Shown: positions 49,410-62,972, counted from the stretch's first letter. The stretch is 64,000 bases of DNA from Afipia clevelandensis ATCC 49720 (GCF_000336555.1 NZ_KB375281.1:2964926-3028925); one strand, 5' to 3'. Program-made: numbers and translations. The notes: a model not told the origin generated them from the letters alone.

Positions 49410-50717
49410 ATGTCCGCTCCGCTCAAAGCTCTCGATAGCGCTTCAGACCCGGCCGCCTCCGACCTGGCACGGCTGATGACCGAACTCGGCGCCGGCGCCC
49501 GCCGCGCGGCGCGCATGCTGGCGCTGGCCTCGAGCGAGCAGAAGGACGCGGCGCTGTCCGCCATGGCTCAGGCAATCCGCGCCCATGCGGCGCAGATTCT
49601 GGCTGCCAATGCTGAAGACGTCACTGAAGCCAAAGCCGGCGGTATGAGCAGCGCCTTCGTGGACCGGCTTGCACTCACGCAGGCGCGCGTCAACGCGATG
49701 GCCGACGGCATCGACGTGGTGCGCGCGATTCCCGATCCCGTCGGCAAGGTCACCGAAACCTGGACGCGCCCGAACGGCATGACCATCGAGCGCGTGCGCG
49801 TGCCGCTCGGTGTGGTCGGCGTGATCTTCGAGAGCCGCCCCAATGTCGCAGCGGACGCCGGCGCGCTGTGCCTGAAGTCCGGCAACGCCGTGATCCTGCG
49901 TGGCGGTTCGGACAGTTTCCGCTCGTGCCGCGCGATACATCAATGTCTGACCGAAGGCCTGCGCAAGGCCGGATTGCCTGAAGAGTCCATTGCGCTGGTC
50001 CCGACTCGCGACCGTGCGGCGGTGGGCCTGATGCTCGGCGGCCTCGATGGCGCGATCGACATCATCGTGCCGCGCGGCGGCAAGGGGCTTGTGGCCCGCG
50101 TGCAGGATGAAGCGCGTGTGCCGGTGTTCGCCCATCTCGACGGCGTCAATCATGTCTACATCGACAAGGCTGCATCGCTCGACATGGCCAAGACCATTGT
50201 ACTCAATGCGAAGATGCGCCGTCCCGGCGTCTGCGGCGCGGCGGAAACGCTGCTGGTCGACAAGGCGGCGGCGGAGGCGCAACTCAAGCCGCTGGTGACC
50301 ATGTTGCTCGATGCCGGCTGCGAAGTGCGTGGCGGCGACGACATCCGCAAGGTCGACGCGCGCGTGAAGCCTGTCACGGAAGACGACTGGGGAACCGAAT
50401 ACGAAGACGCGATCATTTCGGCCAAGGTCGTCAACGGCGTCGACGACGCGCTGGCGCATATCGCACGCTACGGCTCGCACCACACCGATGCCATCGTCAC
50501 CGAGGACGCGAATGTCGCGCAGAAATTCCTCAACGAGGTGGACTCAGCCATCGTGCTGCATAACGCCTCGACGCAGTTCGCCGATGGCGGCGAATTCGGC
50601 TTCGGCGCGGAAATCGGAATTGCCACCGGCAAATTCCATGCGCGCGGCCCGGTCGGCGCGGAGCAGTTGACGAGCTTCAAATACCGCGTGCACGGCACCG
50701 GACAAACACGTCCGTGA
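49410..50717 (+). CDS. proA: Gamma-glutamyl phosphate reductase ProA
   Basis: A 435-residue NADPH-dependent enzyme that reduces gamma-glutamyl phosphate to glutamate semialdehyde, the second step of proline synthesis. [21 protein letters not shown] is the cofactor-binding segment; [18 protein letters not shown] contains the catalytic cysteine. The aldehyde-dehydrogenase fold is complete. An N-terminal extension of about 15 residues precedes the usual family start. The stop overlaps the nadD GTG by four bases, so the two are translationally coupled. Confidence 0.95.
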   Translation: MSAPLKALDSASDPAASDLARLMTELGAGARRAARMLALASSEQKDAALSAMAQAIRAHAAQILAANAEDVTEAKAGGMSSAFVDRLALTQARVNAMADGIDVVRAIPDPVGKVTETWTRPNGMTIERVRVPLGVVGVIFESRPNVAADAGALCLKSGNAVILRGGSDSFRSCRAIHQCLTEGLRKAGLPEESIALVPTRDRAAVGLMLGGLDGAIDIIVPRGGKGLVARVQDEARVPVFAHLDGVNHVYIDKAASLDMAKTIVLNAKMRRPGVCGAAETLLVDKAAAEAQLKPLVTMLLDAGCEVRGGDDIRKVDARVKPVTEDDWGTEYEDAIISAKVVNGVDDALAHIARYGSHHTDAIVTEDANVAQKFLNEVDSAIVLHNASTQFADGGEFGFGAEIGIATGKFHARGPVGAEQLTSFKYRVHGTGQTRP

Positions 50718-51364
50718 CTTGCGCGCCCGTGAGCGAAGCACGTCTGCCGCGCGCGTTGCCGATTCATGCCGACGGCATGCGGATCGGGCTGCTGGGCGGA
50801 TCGTTCAATCCGCCGCATGAAGCACACCGCGCCATCAGCCTGTTTGCACTCAAGCGCCTCAATCTCGACCGCATCTGGTGGCTGGTGTCGCCGGGCAATC
50901 CGCTCAAGAACAACGGCGCGCTGCATGACCTGCGCGAGCGCATGGCCGCAGCAGCGAAGGTCGCGCACGATCCGCGCATCGACATCAGTTGTCTCGAAAC
51001 CGTCATCGGCACCCGCTACACTGCAGATACGATTTCCTACTTGCGGCGCCGGTGTCCCGGCGTGCGCTTTGTCTGGATCATGGGCGCTGACAATCTCGCG
51101 CAGTTCAATCGCTGGGAGCGCTGGCAGAACATCGCCAGCATGGTGCCGATTGCGGTGGTCGACCGTCCGCCCGACAGCTTCCGCGCCCTCGCCTCTGTTG
51201 CCGCGCAGACGCTGATGCCCTATCGGGTCGATGAACGGAATGCGGGCCTGCTCGCGAGCCGCCGTGCGCCGGCCTGGGCATTCCTGACCGGCCTGAAATC
51301 GAGCCTGTCCTCCACGCGCCTGCGGAACCCGGACGGGAGTTGGAAGGACACCGGCCCGCAATGA
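50714..51364 (+). CDS. nadD: Nicotinate-nucleotide adenylyltransferase NadD
   Basis: A 216-residue enzyme that adenylates nicotinate mononucleotide to deamido-NAD, the late step of NAD synthesis. [15 protein letters not shown] carries the nucleotidyltransferase HxxH-type motif and the C-terminal LSSTRLRN is the ISSTxIR-like motif. [10 protein letters not shown] is the substrate loop. GTG 50714 overlaps the proA stop by four bases. About 20 residues precede the core MRIGLLGG; a GTG at 50729 is a possible shorter start. Confidence 0.92.
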   Translation: MTCAPVSEARLPRALPIHADGMRIGLLGGSFNPPHEAHRAISLFALKRLNLDRIWWLVSPGNPLKNNGALHDLRERMAAAAKVAHDPRIDISCLETVIGTRYTADTISYLRRRCPGVRFVWIMGADNLAQFNRWERWQNIASMVPIAVVDRPPDSFRALASVAAQTLMPYRVDERNAGLLASRRAPAWAFLTGLKSSLSSTRLRNPDGSWKDTGPQ

Positions 51365-51510
51365 CGTTTTCCGGCAACAGCACAGCGCAAATCATCGCGG
51401 CCATGTCTGGAACATTGAAACCGTTAACCCCACATGCGTATGATCACAGTGGGCGCCAAGATTCGGCGCTCGCGATACAGTGAAAGGAATGGTCCCTGAC
51501 CACATCTGTA

Positions 51511-51936
51511 TTGTCCAAAACCGCCTCGTCCAAGCCTCGTGCCAAAGCGATGCCTGTGTCCGCCGACCCGGCCCCCGCCCTCAAGGCGCGGCCTGATGCC
51601 GACGAAACACTCAGCCTGATCCTCTCCCGCCTCGACGACATGAAAGCGGAAGAAACGGTCACCATCGACCTTCGCGGCAAATCCTCCATCACCGACTACA
51701 TGATCGTGACTTCGGGACGGGCCAACCGTCACGTCGGCGCGATCGCGGAGAATGTCGCCAAGGGCCTCAAGGAAAGCGGCGCCCCGGCCCCTCATATCGA
51801 GGGACTGCCCAATTGCGACTGGGTGCTGATCGATTCCGGCGATGTGATCGTTCATGTGTTCAGGCCGGAAGTCCGCGAGTTCTACAATCTCGAAAAGATG
51901 TGGGACTCCGACAAGCCGGTGAAGAGGGCGCGCTAG
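51511..51936 (+). CDS. rsfS: Ribosome silencing factor RsfS
   Basis: A 141-residue RsfS/Iojap protein that binds L14 and blocks 30S-50S joining in poor nutrient conditions. DLRGKSSITDYMIVTSGRANRHV and DWVLIDSGDVIVHVFRPEVREFYNLEKMW are the family hallmarks (start and end of the core). TTG 51511 is used as the start here. However AAGGA (51484-51488) lies seven bases before an in-frame CTG at 51496 that encodes LTTSVLSKT, and relatives begin with MTTSVL-like residues as I recall, so translation may begin at CTG. It sits between nadD and rlmH. Confidence 0.9.
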   Translation: MSKTASSKPRAKAMPVSADPAPALKARPDADETLSLILSRLDDMKAEETVTIDLRGKSSITDYMIVTSGRANRHVGAIAENVAKGLKESGAPAPHIEGLPNCDWVLIDSGDVIVHVFRPEVREFYNLEKMWDSDKPVKRAR

Positions 51937-51990
51937 GAGCGTTGAAGCGGTGCGTGTTCATGCGTTTGCGCGCATGCTAGTTTGCGCGCC

Positions 51991-52473
51991 ATGCGCATTG
52001 TCGTCATCGCCATCGGCCGTCTGAAGCAAGGTCCGGAACGGGAGCTTGCCGAACGATATCGCGACCGGTTCGACGATATCGGCCGCAAGCTCGGTTTTCG
52101 CTCTCTCGAAATCCATGAAATTCCGGAAAGCCGGGCGCGCGAGGCTGCAGCCCGCATGACCGATGAAGCCGCCGCGATCTCGGCGCTGATCCCTGACAAA
52201 TCGTCCATCATTGCCCTCGACGAGCGCGGCGAAACCATCGACAGCGCCGCCTTCGCGCGGCATCTTGGGCGTTGGCGCGACGAATCGGTTCCCACTGCTG
52301 TTTTTCTGATCGGCGGGGCGGACGGACTTTCGCCTGAATTGCGGCGCAAGGTGAACCTGAGCGTTGCATTTGGCAAGGCGACGTGGCCGCATCAGATGGT
52401 GCGGGTCATGCTGCTGGAACAGATTTACCGGGCCGCGACCATATTATCCGGCCATCCGTACCATCGCGCGTAG
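51991..52473 (+). CDS. rlmH: 23S rRNA pseudouridine-1915 N3-methyltransferase RlmH
   Basis: A 160-residue SPOUT methyltransferase that modifies pseudouridine 1915 in helix 69 of 23S rRNA. MRIVVIAIGRLKQGPERELAERYRDR is the typical start. FLIGGADGLSPEL is the knotted S-adenosylmethionine site, and WPHQMVRVMLLEQIYRAATILSGHPYHR is the highly conserved end. The length equals the E. coli type to within a few residues. It comes 54 bases after rsfS, a conserved neighbour pair. Confidence 0.95.
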   Translation: MRIVVIAIGRLKQGPERELAERYRDRFDDIGRKLGFRSLEIHEIPESRAREAAARMTDEAAAISALIPDKSSIIALDERGETIDSAAFARHLGRWRDESVPTAVFLIGGADGLSPELRRKVNLSVAFGKATWPHQMVRVMLLEQIYRAATILSGHPYHRA

Positions 52474-52487
52474 GACAAGCTCCCGAA

Positions 52488-53921
52488 ATGCAATCTGTGG
52501 TTTTCGGAAGCCTGAGGCCCATCATCCGATCTCGAAAGATCAAACTGCCCGTGGTCAAAGCGACGGTTTCCGAAGCGACTAATCCCGCAGGTCTGCGGCG
52601 GCTGACGCGTGGCGCGGCATTGCCGCTGTCCGTGATGCTGGCGGCGTTGCATGTTGCAGGAATTGACGCCGCGAATGCGCAGACCGCGAGCAAACAGGTT
52701 GCGGCTCCCGATCCCGAAGCGATCAGGCAGCGCACGCAGGAACTGGAAGCAGCCCGCGAACAGCAGAAGAAAGCTGCGGAGCTTGAACAGAAACTCAAGG
52801 CCGATATCGCCGCCATCGGCCAGGATCGCACCAAGCTCAATCAGCAATTGATCGGCATTGCCGCGCAGGTGCGCGATGTCGAAGGCAAGATGGCCGACAC
52901 CGAGGGCCGTTTGCGTCCGCTGGATGCGCGCGAGTTGCAGATTCGCGCCGCCTTGGAATCGCGCCGCGATGAAATCGCCGAAGTGCTCGCAGCATTGCAG
53001 CGCGCCGGGCGCCGCGCGCCGCCTGCGCTGTTCGTCCGGCCGGAAGACGCGCTGAAGTCGCTGCGCACCGCGATGCTGCTTGGCGCGGTCGTGCCCGACA
53101 TGCGCGCGCGCGCCGCGAAGCTCGCCAGTGACCTCGGCGAACTCGTCAGCCTGCGCAAGAATATCGCGCAAGAGCGCGACCGGCTGGCGGCGGATCGCGA
53201 CAGGCTCAATGAGGATCGCACCCGCCTCGCCGCACTGGTGCAGGAGCGCCAGAAACAGCAGTCCGACACCGAGAAAAACATGGAGGCGGAGCGCCAGCGC
53301 GCCGTCGCGCTTTCCAAACAGACCGAGACGCTGCAGGACCTGATCGCCAAGATGGAGCAGGAGGTTAAGGCGGCGGCCAAGGCTGCCGCGGCTGCCGAAT
53401 TAAAGGGCACTCCGAGCACGCCGAACGGCAAGCCTAATCTGGCCGCGCTGAAAGACCCCGCCCGCCTCAGCCCCGCCGTCGCCTTCAGTTCGGCCAAGGG
53501 GCTTTTGCCGATTCCGGTTAACGGCACCCGGATCCGCGGTTTTGGCGGTTCCGACGGCGCCGGAGGCCAGGAAAAGGGCATTTCCATCGCGACAAGACCC
53601 GGGGCGCAGGTCACAACACCTTGTGATGGTTGGGTTGTTTACTCGGGCCCGTTCCGCAGCTACGGACAACTCTTGATCCTCAATGCGGGCGGCGGGTATC
53701 ATGTCCTGATCGCCGGGATGGAACGTATTTCGGTCACGATCGGGCAGTTTGTTCTGACTGGAGAACCGGTCGCGACCATGGGGACCACGTCTCAGGTCGC
53801 GTCAATTCTGGCAGCTTCGTCTAGCCAGCCTGTGCTCTATATCGAGTTCCGTAAGGACGGCACTCCAATCGATTCTGGTCCATGGTGGGCCGCAAGTGAA
53901 GGCCAAAAGGTTCGCGGATGA
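52488..53921 (+). CDS. envC: Murein hydrolase activator EnvC-like protein (degenerate LytM)
   Basis: A 477-residue protein. Residues about 30-65 contain a membrane/signal segment (LPLSVMLAALHVAGIDAANAQ). Long coiled coils follow (75-320, Ala/Glu/Arg/Lys-rich heptads). The C-terminal LytM/M23 domain (about 345-475) has GQEKGISIATRPG where an active enzyme has HxGxD, and YHVLIAGM without the second histidine, so zinc ligands are missing. That is the EnvC state: not a hydrolase but an activator of amidases for daughter-cell separation. ATG 52488 is taken, with a weak ribosome site. The stop overlaps ctpA by four bases. Confidence 0.85.
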   Translation: MQSVVFGSLRPIIRSRKIKLPVVKATVSEATNPAGLRRLTRGAALPLSVMLAALHVAGIDAANAQTASKQVAAPDPEAIRQRTQELEAAREQQKKAAELEQKLKADIAAIGQDRTKLNQQLIGIAAQVRDVEGKMADTEGRLRPLDARELQIRAALESRRDEIAEVLAALQRAGRRAPPALFVRPEDALKSLRTAMLLGAVVPDMRARAAKLASDLGELVSLRKNIAQERDRLAADRDRLNEDRTRLAALVQERQKQQSDTEKNMEAERQRAVALSKQTETLQDLIAKMEQEVKAAAKAAAAAELKGTPSTPNGKPNLAALKDPARLSPAVAFSSAKGLLPIPVNGTRIRGFGGSDGAGGQEKGISIATRPGAQVTTPCDGWVVYSGPFRSYGQLLILNAGGGYHVLIAGMERISVTIGQFVLTGEPVATMGTTSQVASILAASSSQPVLYIEFRKDGTPIDSGPWWAASEGQKVRG

Positions 53922-55261
53922 TGCGCAAGACTTCCCTGGTTCTCCTCAGCGCCGCAGCAGGCGCCGCGGCTACTCTCTTCCTCACACAGCCGCGTGCGAC
54001 CCTGATGGGATCGACCGCGCGGGCTGCGTCGTCTGACACGTACCGTCAGCTCAATCTGTTCGGCGACGTGTTCGAGCGGGTGCGCAGCGACTATGTCGAG
54101 AAGCCTGACGACAGCAAGCTGGTCGAGACCGCGATCAGCGGCATGCTCACCGGCCTCGATCCGCATTCCAGCTACATGGACGCGAAGAGCTTCCGCGACA
54201 TGCAGGTGCAGACCCGCGGCGAGTTCGGCGGCCTCGGCATCGAAGTCACGATGGAAGACGGCCTGATCAAGGTGGTCTCGCCGATCGACGAAACCCCGGC
54301 CTCCAAGGCCGGCATCATGGCCAATGACATCATCACCAATCTCGACGATGAAGCGGTGCAGGGTCTGACCCTGAATCAGGCCGTCGAGAAAATGCGCGGC
54401 CCTGTCAACACCAAGATCAAGCTCAAGATCATCCGTAAGGGTCAGGATAAGCCGCTCGAGATCACGCTGACGCGCGACAACATTCGCGTCCGCTCGGTGC
54501 GGGCGCGCGTCGAAAGCGATGACATCGCCTATATCCGCATCACGACCTTCAACGAGCAGACCACCGAAGGCCTCAAGCGCGAGATGGCCAACCTGACCAA
54601 CCAGATCGGTCCGGACAAGATCAAGGGTTACATCCTTGACCTGCGCAACAATCCGGGCGGCCTGCTCGAGGAAGCCGTGTCGGTTTCCGACGCATTCCTG
54701 GATCGCGGCGAGATCGTCTCGACCCGCGGCCGCAACGCCGAGGAAACCCAGCGCCGCACCGCCAAGCCCGGCGATCTCGCCAAGGGCAAGCCGGTGATCG
54801 TACTGATCAACGGCGGTTCGGCGTCGGCATCGGAAATCGTCGCCGGCGCGCTGCAAGATCACAAGCGCGCCACGCTGCTCGGCACCCGCTCGTTCGGCAA
54901 GGGGTCGGTGCAGACCATTATCCCGCTCGGATCGGGCAACGGCGCGCTGCGCCTGACCACCGCGCGTTACTTCACGCCATCGGGCAAGTCGATCCAGGCC
55001 AAGGGCATCACCCCGGATATCGAGGTGCTGCAGGACGTGCCTGACGACCTGAAGGCGAAGACGGACACCAAGGGCGAAGCCTCGCTGCGCGGCCATCTCA
55101 AGGCCGAGGGCCAGGAAGAGACCGGCTCGCAGTCCTACGTGCCGCCGGATGCCAAGGACGACAAGGCGCTCAAGATGGCCGCCGACCTCCTCCATGGCAT
55201 CAAGCAGACCACGTCGGCTCCGGCGCCGACCGAGAAGGCCAACAACAAGGCCGCGAACTGA
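53918..55261 (+). CDS. ctpA: C-terminal processing peptidase CtpA (S41)
   Basis: A 447-residue periplasmic serine protease. Residues 1-37 form a signal/anchor segment. The PDZ domain is at about 95-185 (GEFGGLGIEVTMEDGLIKVV onward). The catalytic part has DLRNNPGGLLEEA, NGGSASASEI (serine at 301-305) and the general base K328 in RSFGKGSVQ. It trims C termini of exported or misfolded envelope proteins and helps control cell-wall hydrolases. ATGA overlap with envC ties the two together. A terminator follows 28 bases after the stop. Confidence 0.93.
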   Translation: MMRKTSLVLLSAAAGAAATLFLTQPRATLMGSTARAASSDTYRQLNLFGDVFERVRSDYVEKPDDSKLVETAISGMLTGLDPHSSYMDAKSFRDMQVQTRGEFGGLGIEVTMEDGLIKVVSPIDETPASKAGIMANDIITNLDDEAVQGLTLNQAVEKMRGPVNTKIKLKIIRKGQDKPLEITLTRDNIRVRSVRARVESDDIAYIRITTFNEQTTEGLKREMANLTNQIGPDKIKGYILDLRNNPGGLLEEAVSVSDAFLDRGEIVSTRGRNAEETQRRTAKPGDLAKGKPVIVLINGGSASASEIVAGALQDHKRATLLGTRSFGKGSVQTIIPLGSGNGALRLTTARYFTPSGKSIQAKGITPDIEVLQDVPDDLKAKTDTKGEASLRGHLKAEGQEETGSQSYVPPDAKDDKALKMAADLLHGIKQTTSAPAPTEKANNKAAN

Positions 55262-55289
55262 CACCGCGACACAGGAACTGACTGGATCG

Positions 55290-55314
55290 GGGCGGCTTTC
55301 GGGCCGCCCTTTTT
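55290..55314 (+). terminator. Intrinsic terminator after ctpA
   Basis: GGGCGGC (55290-55296), loop TTTCGG, GCCGCCC (55303-55309) followed by TTTTT. A strong plus-strand terminator. Confidence 0.9.
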
Positions 55315-55415
55315 CGTGGCCGCAGGCACGAGCGCGAACCGGAACCGCCAGCCTTGACGACCGGCTCCGCCTGACCGTGGTAGGATTCGCGAATTGATTC
55401 GCGAGGTTGAACGCC

Positions 55416-56621
55416 GTGACAACCGACGATCTGAGCGCTCCGCTCGGGCAAGATCGGCCGCGCAAGCGGCGATACAGACTGCCGTTCAGCGCCCCACAGG
55501 CCGTCGTGGGCGCGTGCGGGTTGTTTCTCGTGACCTTCCTCGGCTTCGCGATCTTCAATCACAATCCGCTGGGCGGCGAGCCTCTGGCGCGGGTGTCCTA
55601 CGATCCCGCCACCCTGCCCGGCGAGAAGACAGCAAAATCCGCGAGCCCCGCGCCAGCCACGACAAAGGAGGCCGCAGCGCCGGTCAAGGAACCTCCCGCC
55701 GGCCAACAGACCATCACCATCATTGATGGCTCGAGCGGCGCGCGGCAGGACGTCGTTGTCGGCGGGGGTGCGGCCGATATGTCCGAAAAGGCCCCATCAC
55801 AGACCCCGCTGATGGCCGGCATCAATCCGAAACTGCTGGAGCCGTCGCGCTACGGCATGATTCCGGTGTCCGCTGGCGGCCTGAAATCATTCCGGGCCTA
55901 CGCCGCCGGCAACGATGCCGACCGGGCCGCCATCGCCAAAAAGCCCGTGATCGCCATCGTCATCACGGGGCTTGGTGTCGGCGCTGCAAAAACCACCGAC
56001 GCGATCGCCAAGCTCCCCGGCGCGGTGACGCTGGCCTTCACACCGTATGGCGCCGATCCCGGCAAGCTGGTCGAACGCGCCCGCGCGCAAAAACACGAAG
56101 TGCTGCTCCAGGTTCCGATGGAGCCGTTCGACTATCCGGACAACGATCCCGGCCCGCAGACATTGCTGACCACGCTCTCCGCGGAGCAGAACGCCGACCG
56201 GCTTGCGTGGCATATGAGCCGGTTTCAGGGCTATGTCGGCATCGCCAATTTCATGGGCGGCCGCTTCGTTGCGACAGAGGCTGCGATGCAGCCGCTGGTG
56301 AAGGAAGCAGCCCGGCGCGGCCTCGCCTGGCTCGACGACGGCACCGCTCCCCGCAGCATCGCCGGCGTGATCGCGGAAGGTCAGGCCATGCCGTTCGCGC
56401 GCGCCGATGTCAGCATCGACACCGTGCCGACACCTGCCGAAATCGACCGGGCGCTGGGCAAGCTCGAAAACCTTGCGAAGGAGCGCGGAACCGCCGTCGG
56501 CGTTGCCTCGGCGCTGCCGATTTCCATCGAGCGGATCGCAGGGTGGGCGCGTCAGCTCGAGGCAAGAGGTATCGTCCTTGTGCCGTTGACAACAGCGATG
56601 CTCAAACCAAAATCAAGCTAG
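55416..56621 (+). CDS. Divergent polysaccharide deacetylase family protein (YibQ-like)
   Basis: A 401-residue envelope protein. A short cytoplasmic N terminus is followed by one membrane segment (VVGACGLFLVTFLGFAIF), a Pro/Ala-rich linker and, from about 175, the divergent polysaccharide deacetylase domain (KPVIAIVITGLGVGAAKT, LLQVPMEPFDYPDNDPGP, GIANFMGGRF). The usual metal-binding aspartate/histidine set of true deacetylases is only partly present. The function in cell-wall metabolism is not established; the position after envC and ctpA is conserved in alphaproteobacteria. GTG 55416 is preferred to TTG 55407 because GAGG lies nine bases before it. Confidence 0.85.
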   Translation: MTTDDLSAPLGQDRPRKRRYRLPFSAPQAVVGACGLFLVTFLGFAIFNHNPLGGEPLARVSYDPATLPGEKTAKSASPAPATTKEAAAPVKEPPAGQQTITIIDGSSGARQDVVVGGGAADMSEKAPSQTPLMAGINPKLLEPSRYGMIPVSAGGLKSFRAYAAGNDADRAAIAKKPVIAIVITGLGVGAAKTTDAIAKLPGAVTLAFTPYGADPGKLVERARAQKHEVLLQVPMEPFDYPDNDPGPQTLLTTLSAEQNADRLAWHMSRFQGYVGIANFMGGRFVATEAAMQPLVKEAARRGLAWLDDGTAPRSIAGVIAEGQAMPFARADVSIDTVPTPAEIDRALGKLENLAKERGTAVGVASALPISIERIAGWARQLEARGIVLVPLTTAMLKPKSS

Positions 56622-56719
56622 ATGCGCTGCTGGCCGGAACCGGCCGATGAGCGCATGGAGCGGCGGCATGGAAGTGACTCACACGCCTCGTGAGTCGGGG
56701 GATCAGAGGTTTTAGCAGG

Positions 56720-57220
56720 ATGACTCGTTACGACGATCTGCCCTATCGGACCTGCGTCGGGATTACCCTGATCAACCCAGAGGGACTTGTGTTCATCGGC
56801 CGCCGGGTCGGCGGACCCGAACATGTCGATCAAGCCCATGTCTGGCAGATGCCGCAAGGCGGCGTCGATGCGGGTGAGGACACCTGGGCGGCGGCCAAGC
56901 GCGAGCTTTACGAAGAGACCAATGCGCGCTCGGTCGAGAAGCTGGGCGAAGTCTCCGACTGGCTGACCTACGATATTCCGCGCACGGTCGCGGGACGCGC
57001 ATGGAAAGGCCGGTTCCGCGACCAGAAGCAGAAATGGTACGCGATGCGCTTCACCGGCAAGGACAGCGAGATCAATGTCGCCGCGCCCGCCGGTCACAAG
57101 GCCGAGTTCATCGACTGGCGCTGGGAGCCGATGCAGAATCTTCCCGAACTCATCGTGCCGTTCAAGCGCCCGGTCTATGAGCGCGTGGTTCAGGAATTCA
57201 CGAAGTTTTCCGGCAAGTAA
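56720..57220 (+). CDS. rppH: RNA pyrophosphohydrolase RppH (Nudix)
   Basis: A 166-residue Nudix hydrolase that removes pyrophosphate from the 5' end of triphosphorylated RNA and so starts mRNA decay. The Nudix box is [20 protein letters not shown], with the REL..EE metal-binding residues. [17 protein letters not shown] is the family start, and [25 protein letters not shown] the conserved tail. ATG 56720 is used. It closes the run that begins at obgE; a bidirectional terminator separates it from the convergent atp operon. Confidence 0.93.
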   Translation: MTRYDDLPYRTCVGITLINPEGLVFIGRRVGGPEHVDQAHVWQMPQGGVDAGEDTWAAAKRELYEETNARSVEKLGEVSDWLTYDIPRTVAGRAWKGRFRDQKQKWYAMRFTGKDSEINVAAPAGHKAEFIDWRWEPMQNLPELIVPFKRPVYERVVQEFTKFSGK

Positions 57221-57242
57221 AACCCGGAAGTTCTCCGGATAC

Positions 57243-57270
57243 AAAAAAGCCCCGCGATTGCGGGGCTTTT
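57243..57270. terminator. Bidirectional terminator between rppH and atpC
   Basis: AAAAAAGCCCCGC, loop GATT, GCGGGGCTTTT. The stem is 57249-57255 with 57260-57266. The A-run and T-run allow termination of both rppH and the atp operon. Confidence 0.92.
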
Positions 57271-57293
57271 CCAATTCATCTGGATGGCTCCAG

Positions 57294-57704
57294 TCAATGC
57301 ATCGCGGTCGAATTGACGATCTGCCGCTGGATGGTCTTGAAGTGGTCAAGCCGCTCGATCGCCTGATCGAGAACCGAACCTTCCTTTTCCTTCAAATCTT
57401 CTTCCATCTGCGCGATCTTGTCGGCGAACGCCACCGCGTCGAGTTCTGCCATCGAGGTCGCGGTATCGGCGAGAACGGTCAGGCCCTTGTCGGAGATTTC
57501 GGCGAGGCCGCCGAGCACGATGATCTTCTCGTGCTTGCCGCCAACAGTCACCGTCATGATGCCGGGACGAATGGTCGCGACCAGCGGCGCATGCCCGGCC
57601 ATCACGCCGAGATCGCCATCGACGCCGGGAATATCGACCTGCTCGACTTCACCCGAGAAGGCGATCTTTTCCGGAGAAACGAGATCGAAGTGAAAGGTGG
57701 CCAT
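57294..57704 (-). CDS. atpC: F-type ATP synthase epsilon subunit
   Basis: A 136-residue epsilon subunit of F1. [48 protein letters not shown] is the start and end of the N-terminal beta-sandwich; a two-helix hairpin follows at the C terminus. It forms part of the rotor stalk with gamma and can inhibit ATP hydrolysis. It starts five bases after the atpD stop, so is translated with it, and is the last gene in the operon. Confidence 0.96.
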   Translation of the reverse strand: MATFHFDLVSPEKIAFSGEVEQVDIPGVDGDLGVMAGHAPLVATIRPGIMTVTVGGKHEKIIVLGGLAEISDKGLTVLADTATSMAELDAVAFADKIAQMEEDLKEKEGSVLDQAIERLDHFKTIQRQIVNSTAMH

Positions 57705-57709
57705 CGTGA

Positions 57710-59149
<1,440 letters not shown>

Positions 59150-59178
59150 TTAAAAGCTCGGTCTGGTCGGCGGTCGGC

Positions 59179-60057
59179 TCAGAGGGCCTCGGCGCCGGAG
59201 ATGATTTCGATCAGTTCCTTGGTAATCATCGCCTGACGCGTGCGGTTGTAGACCAGCGTCTGCCTGCGGATCATGTCGCCGGCGTTGCGTGTAGCGTTAT
59301 CCATCGCGCTCATTTGCGCGCCGTAGAACGACGCGTTGTTTTCGAGCAGTGCGCGGAAAATCTGCACCGCGAGGTTGCGCGGCAGCAGGCTCGAAAGGAT
59401 TTCGTCTTCGGCAGGTTCGTAGTCGTACACCGCCGACGCGCCGGCCTTGTCGTCCTTCGCCTCGATCACCAGCGGAATGATCTGCTGCGCGGTCGGCACC
59501 TGCGAAATCACTGACTTGAAGCGCGAGTAGAACAGCGTGCAGACATCGAAGTCGCCCGCCTCGAACATCGCAATGATCTTCTTGGCGATGTCTTCGGCAT
59601 TCTTGAAGCCAAGCACCTTGACCGAGCGCAGTTCGACGTTTCCGACAATGTTGCGCTCGAACTGGCGGCGGAGCTGCTCGTAGCCCTTCTTGCCGACGCA
59701 GAAAATCTTGACCTCTTTGCCCTGATTGAGCAGCGACAGCGCGCGCTCGCGCGCCAGACGCACGATGGACGAGTTGAACGCACCCGAGAGACCGCGCTCG
59801 CCGGTGCAAACCAGCAGCAGGTGAACCTTGTCGCTGCCCGTGCCGGCCAGCAACGCCGGAGCGGAGCCCGAGCCGGAGGCCGCGCCTGCGATATTGCTGA
59901 TCACGGCGTCCATGCGCTCGGCATAGGGACGCGCCGCTTCGGCCGCGGTCTGGGCACGGCGCAATTTCGACGCCGCAACCATCTGCATGGCCTTGGTGAT
60001 CTTCTGCGTCGCCTTGGTGGAGGCGATGCGGACACGCATGTCCTTGAGAGACGCCAT
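59179..60057 (-). CDS. atpG: F-type ATP synthase gamma subunit
   Basis: A 292-residue central rotor subunit of F1. [34 protein letters not shown] (start and end) is the N-terminal coiled-coil helix and the C-terminal helix reads [44 protein letters not shown]. These two helices turn inside the alpha3beta3 ring. The gap to atpA is 89 bases and contains a short GC-rich palindromic stretch, while the gap to atpD is 41 bases. Confidence 0.97.
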   Translation of the reverse strand: MASLKDMRVRIASTKATQKITKAMQMVAASKLRRAQTAAEAARPYAERMDAVISNIAGAASGSGSAPALLAGTGSDKVHLLLVCTGERGLSGAFNSSIVRLARERALSLLNQGKEVKIFCVGKKGYEQLRRQFERNIVGNVELRSVKVLGFKNAEDIAKKIIAMFEAGDFDVCTLFYSRFKSVISQVPTAQQIIPLVIEAKDDKAGASAVYDYEPAEDEILSSLLPRNLAVQIFRALLENNASFYGAQMSAMDNATRNAGDMIRRQTLVYNRTRQAMITKELIEIISGAEAL

Positions 60058-60146
60058 TCTTTATCTCACCCTGCCGATCCAGCCTGACACCGGATCGCAA
60101 CCCCGAATTCGCCGCGCACGATCAAGGATCGGCGCGGCGATGATGT

Positions 60147-62239
<2,093 letters not shown>

Positions 62240-62972
62240 AAAAATCTCTTCTAGCTGTCGAATGCCCAAGAAAAAGACCATCGCTGCGGGGTCGGTGTCA
62301 GGGACGACACCAAGCGATCCAAGTCCTTGGAATTCAAGCGGGACTTCGATTTATGGCCGGAGCAACGAACCCAGCAGCCTAAAATCGCGGTTTTGCTATC
62401 ATAGGGCGCGCGCAGGTGCAACATGACGCCGATTGCGAACGCACTTTTGCTGGCACCGGTTTGTCGCAGACGGCGAGCGGATGCCAGCCGCGCAATCAAG
62501 GGACGGCTTCCGCACAACCTCCGGGGCGAATCCCGAGCGCCTTGATTGCTTACAGGCCGAATCGGCCCTTGCTTCCGCAGCCAGGTCCAGAACTGTTTGC
62601 TGTAGAAGCTCCCAACAACGCTTCGCAGATTCCATCCGGAAGTAATGCCAAGCTACCCGTATACCGCATGCAGCATTGCAGTATGCGCATGATTGAAACC
62701 AATTGGGCGATATTGCGTTTACTTAGCGGAGCCAATAGTTGCGCCAACTATTCAGTATATAAACGTATATACTGCCACCGAAAACTTTGTGAACTGATTA
62801 CTGTCAAGTAATCACAGTCATCTCTCAAATTCTGAACGAATATGTGACGGCACATGGAACGATTCTTCGTGCCGTGCTTATGCCTCATTATGGAAACATC
62901 CATCCGCCCACGCAAGCGGCGGCTCGATTTAGCCAGCCGCTGGATGAATATACCAATTTGAGGGACAACTAT
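62240..62972. other. Intergenic region between atpH and the RlpA-like gene
   Basis: No convincing gene is seen in these 733 bases. The first 200 bases must hold the atp operon promoter on the minus strand. From about 62670 the composition becomes AT-rich, and three perfect inverted repeats lie at 62734-62814. An open frame at 62416-62811 has composition and codon use unlike a gene and no known similarity. Confidence 0.5.
62734..62814. repeat. Array of three perfect inverted repeats
   Basis: AATAGTTG-CGC-CAACTATT (62734-62752) is followed at once by CAGTATATA-AACG-TATATACTG (62753-62774), and 20 bases later by TGATTACT-GTCA-AGTAATCA (62795-62814). All arms are perfect (8, 9 and 8 bp) with loops of 3-4 bases. 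The three differ in sequence, so they are not copies of one operator. They lie 160-240 bases upstream of the RlpA-like start. Confidence 0.75.

Noticed and set aside
62416-62811. A 131-codon plus-strand frame between atpH and the RlpA-like gene
   Set aside because: No ribosome site, no family similarity, odd composition, and its end overlaps the inverted-repeat array.
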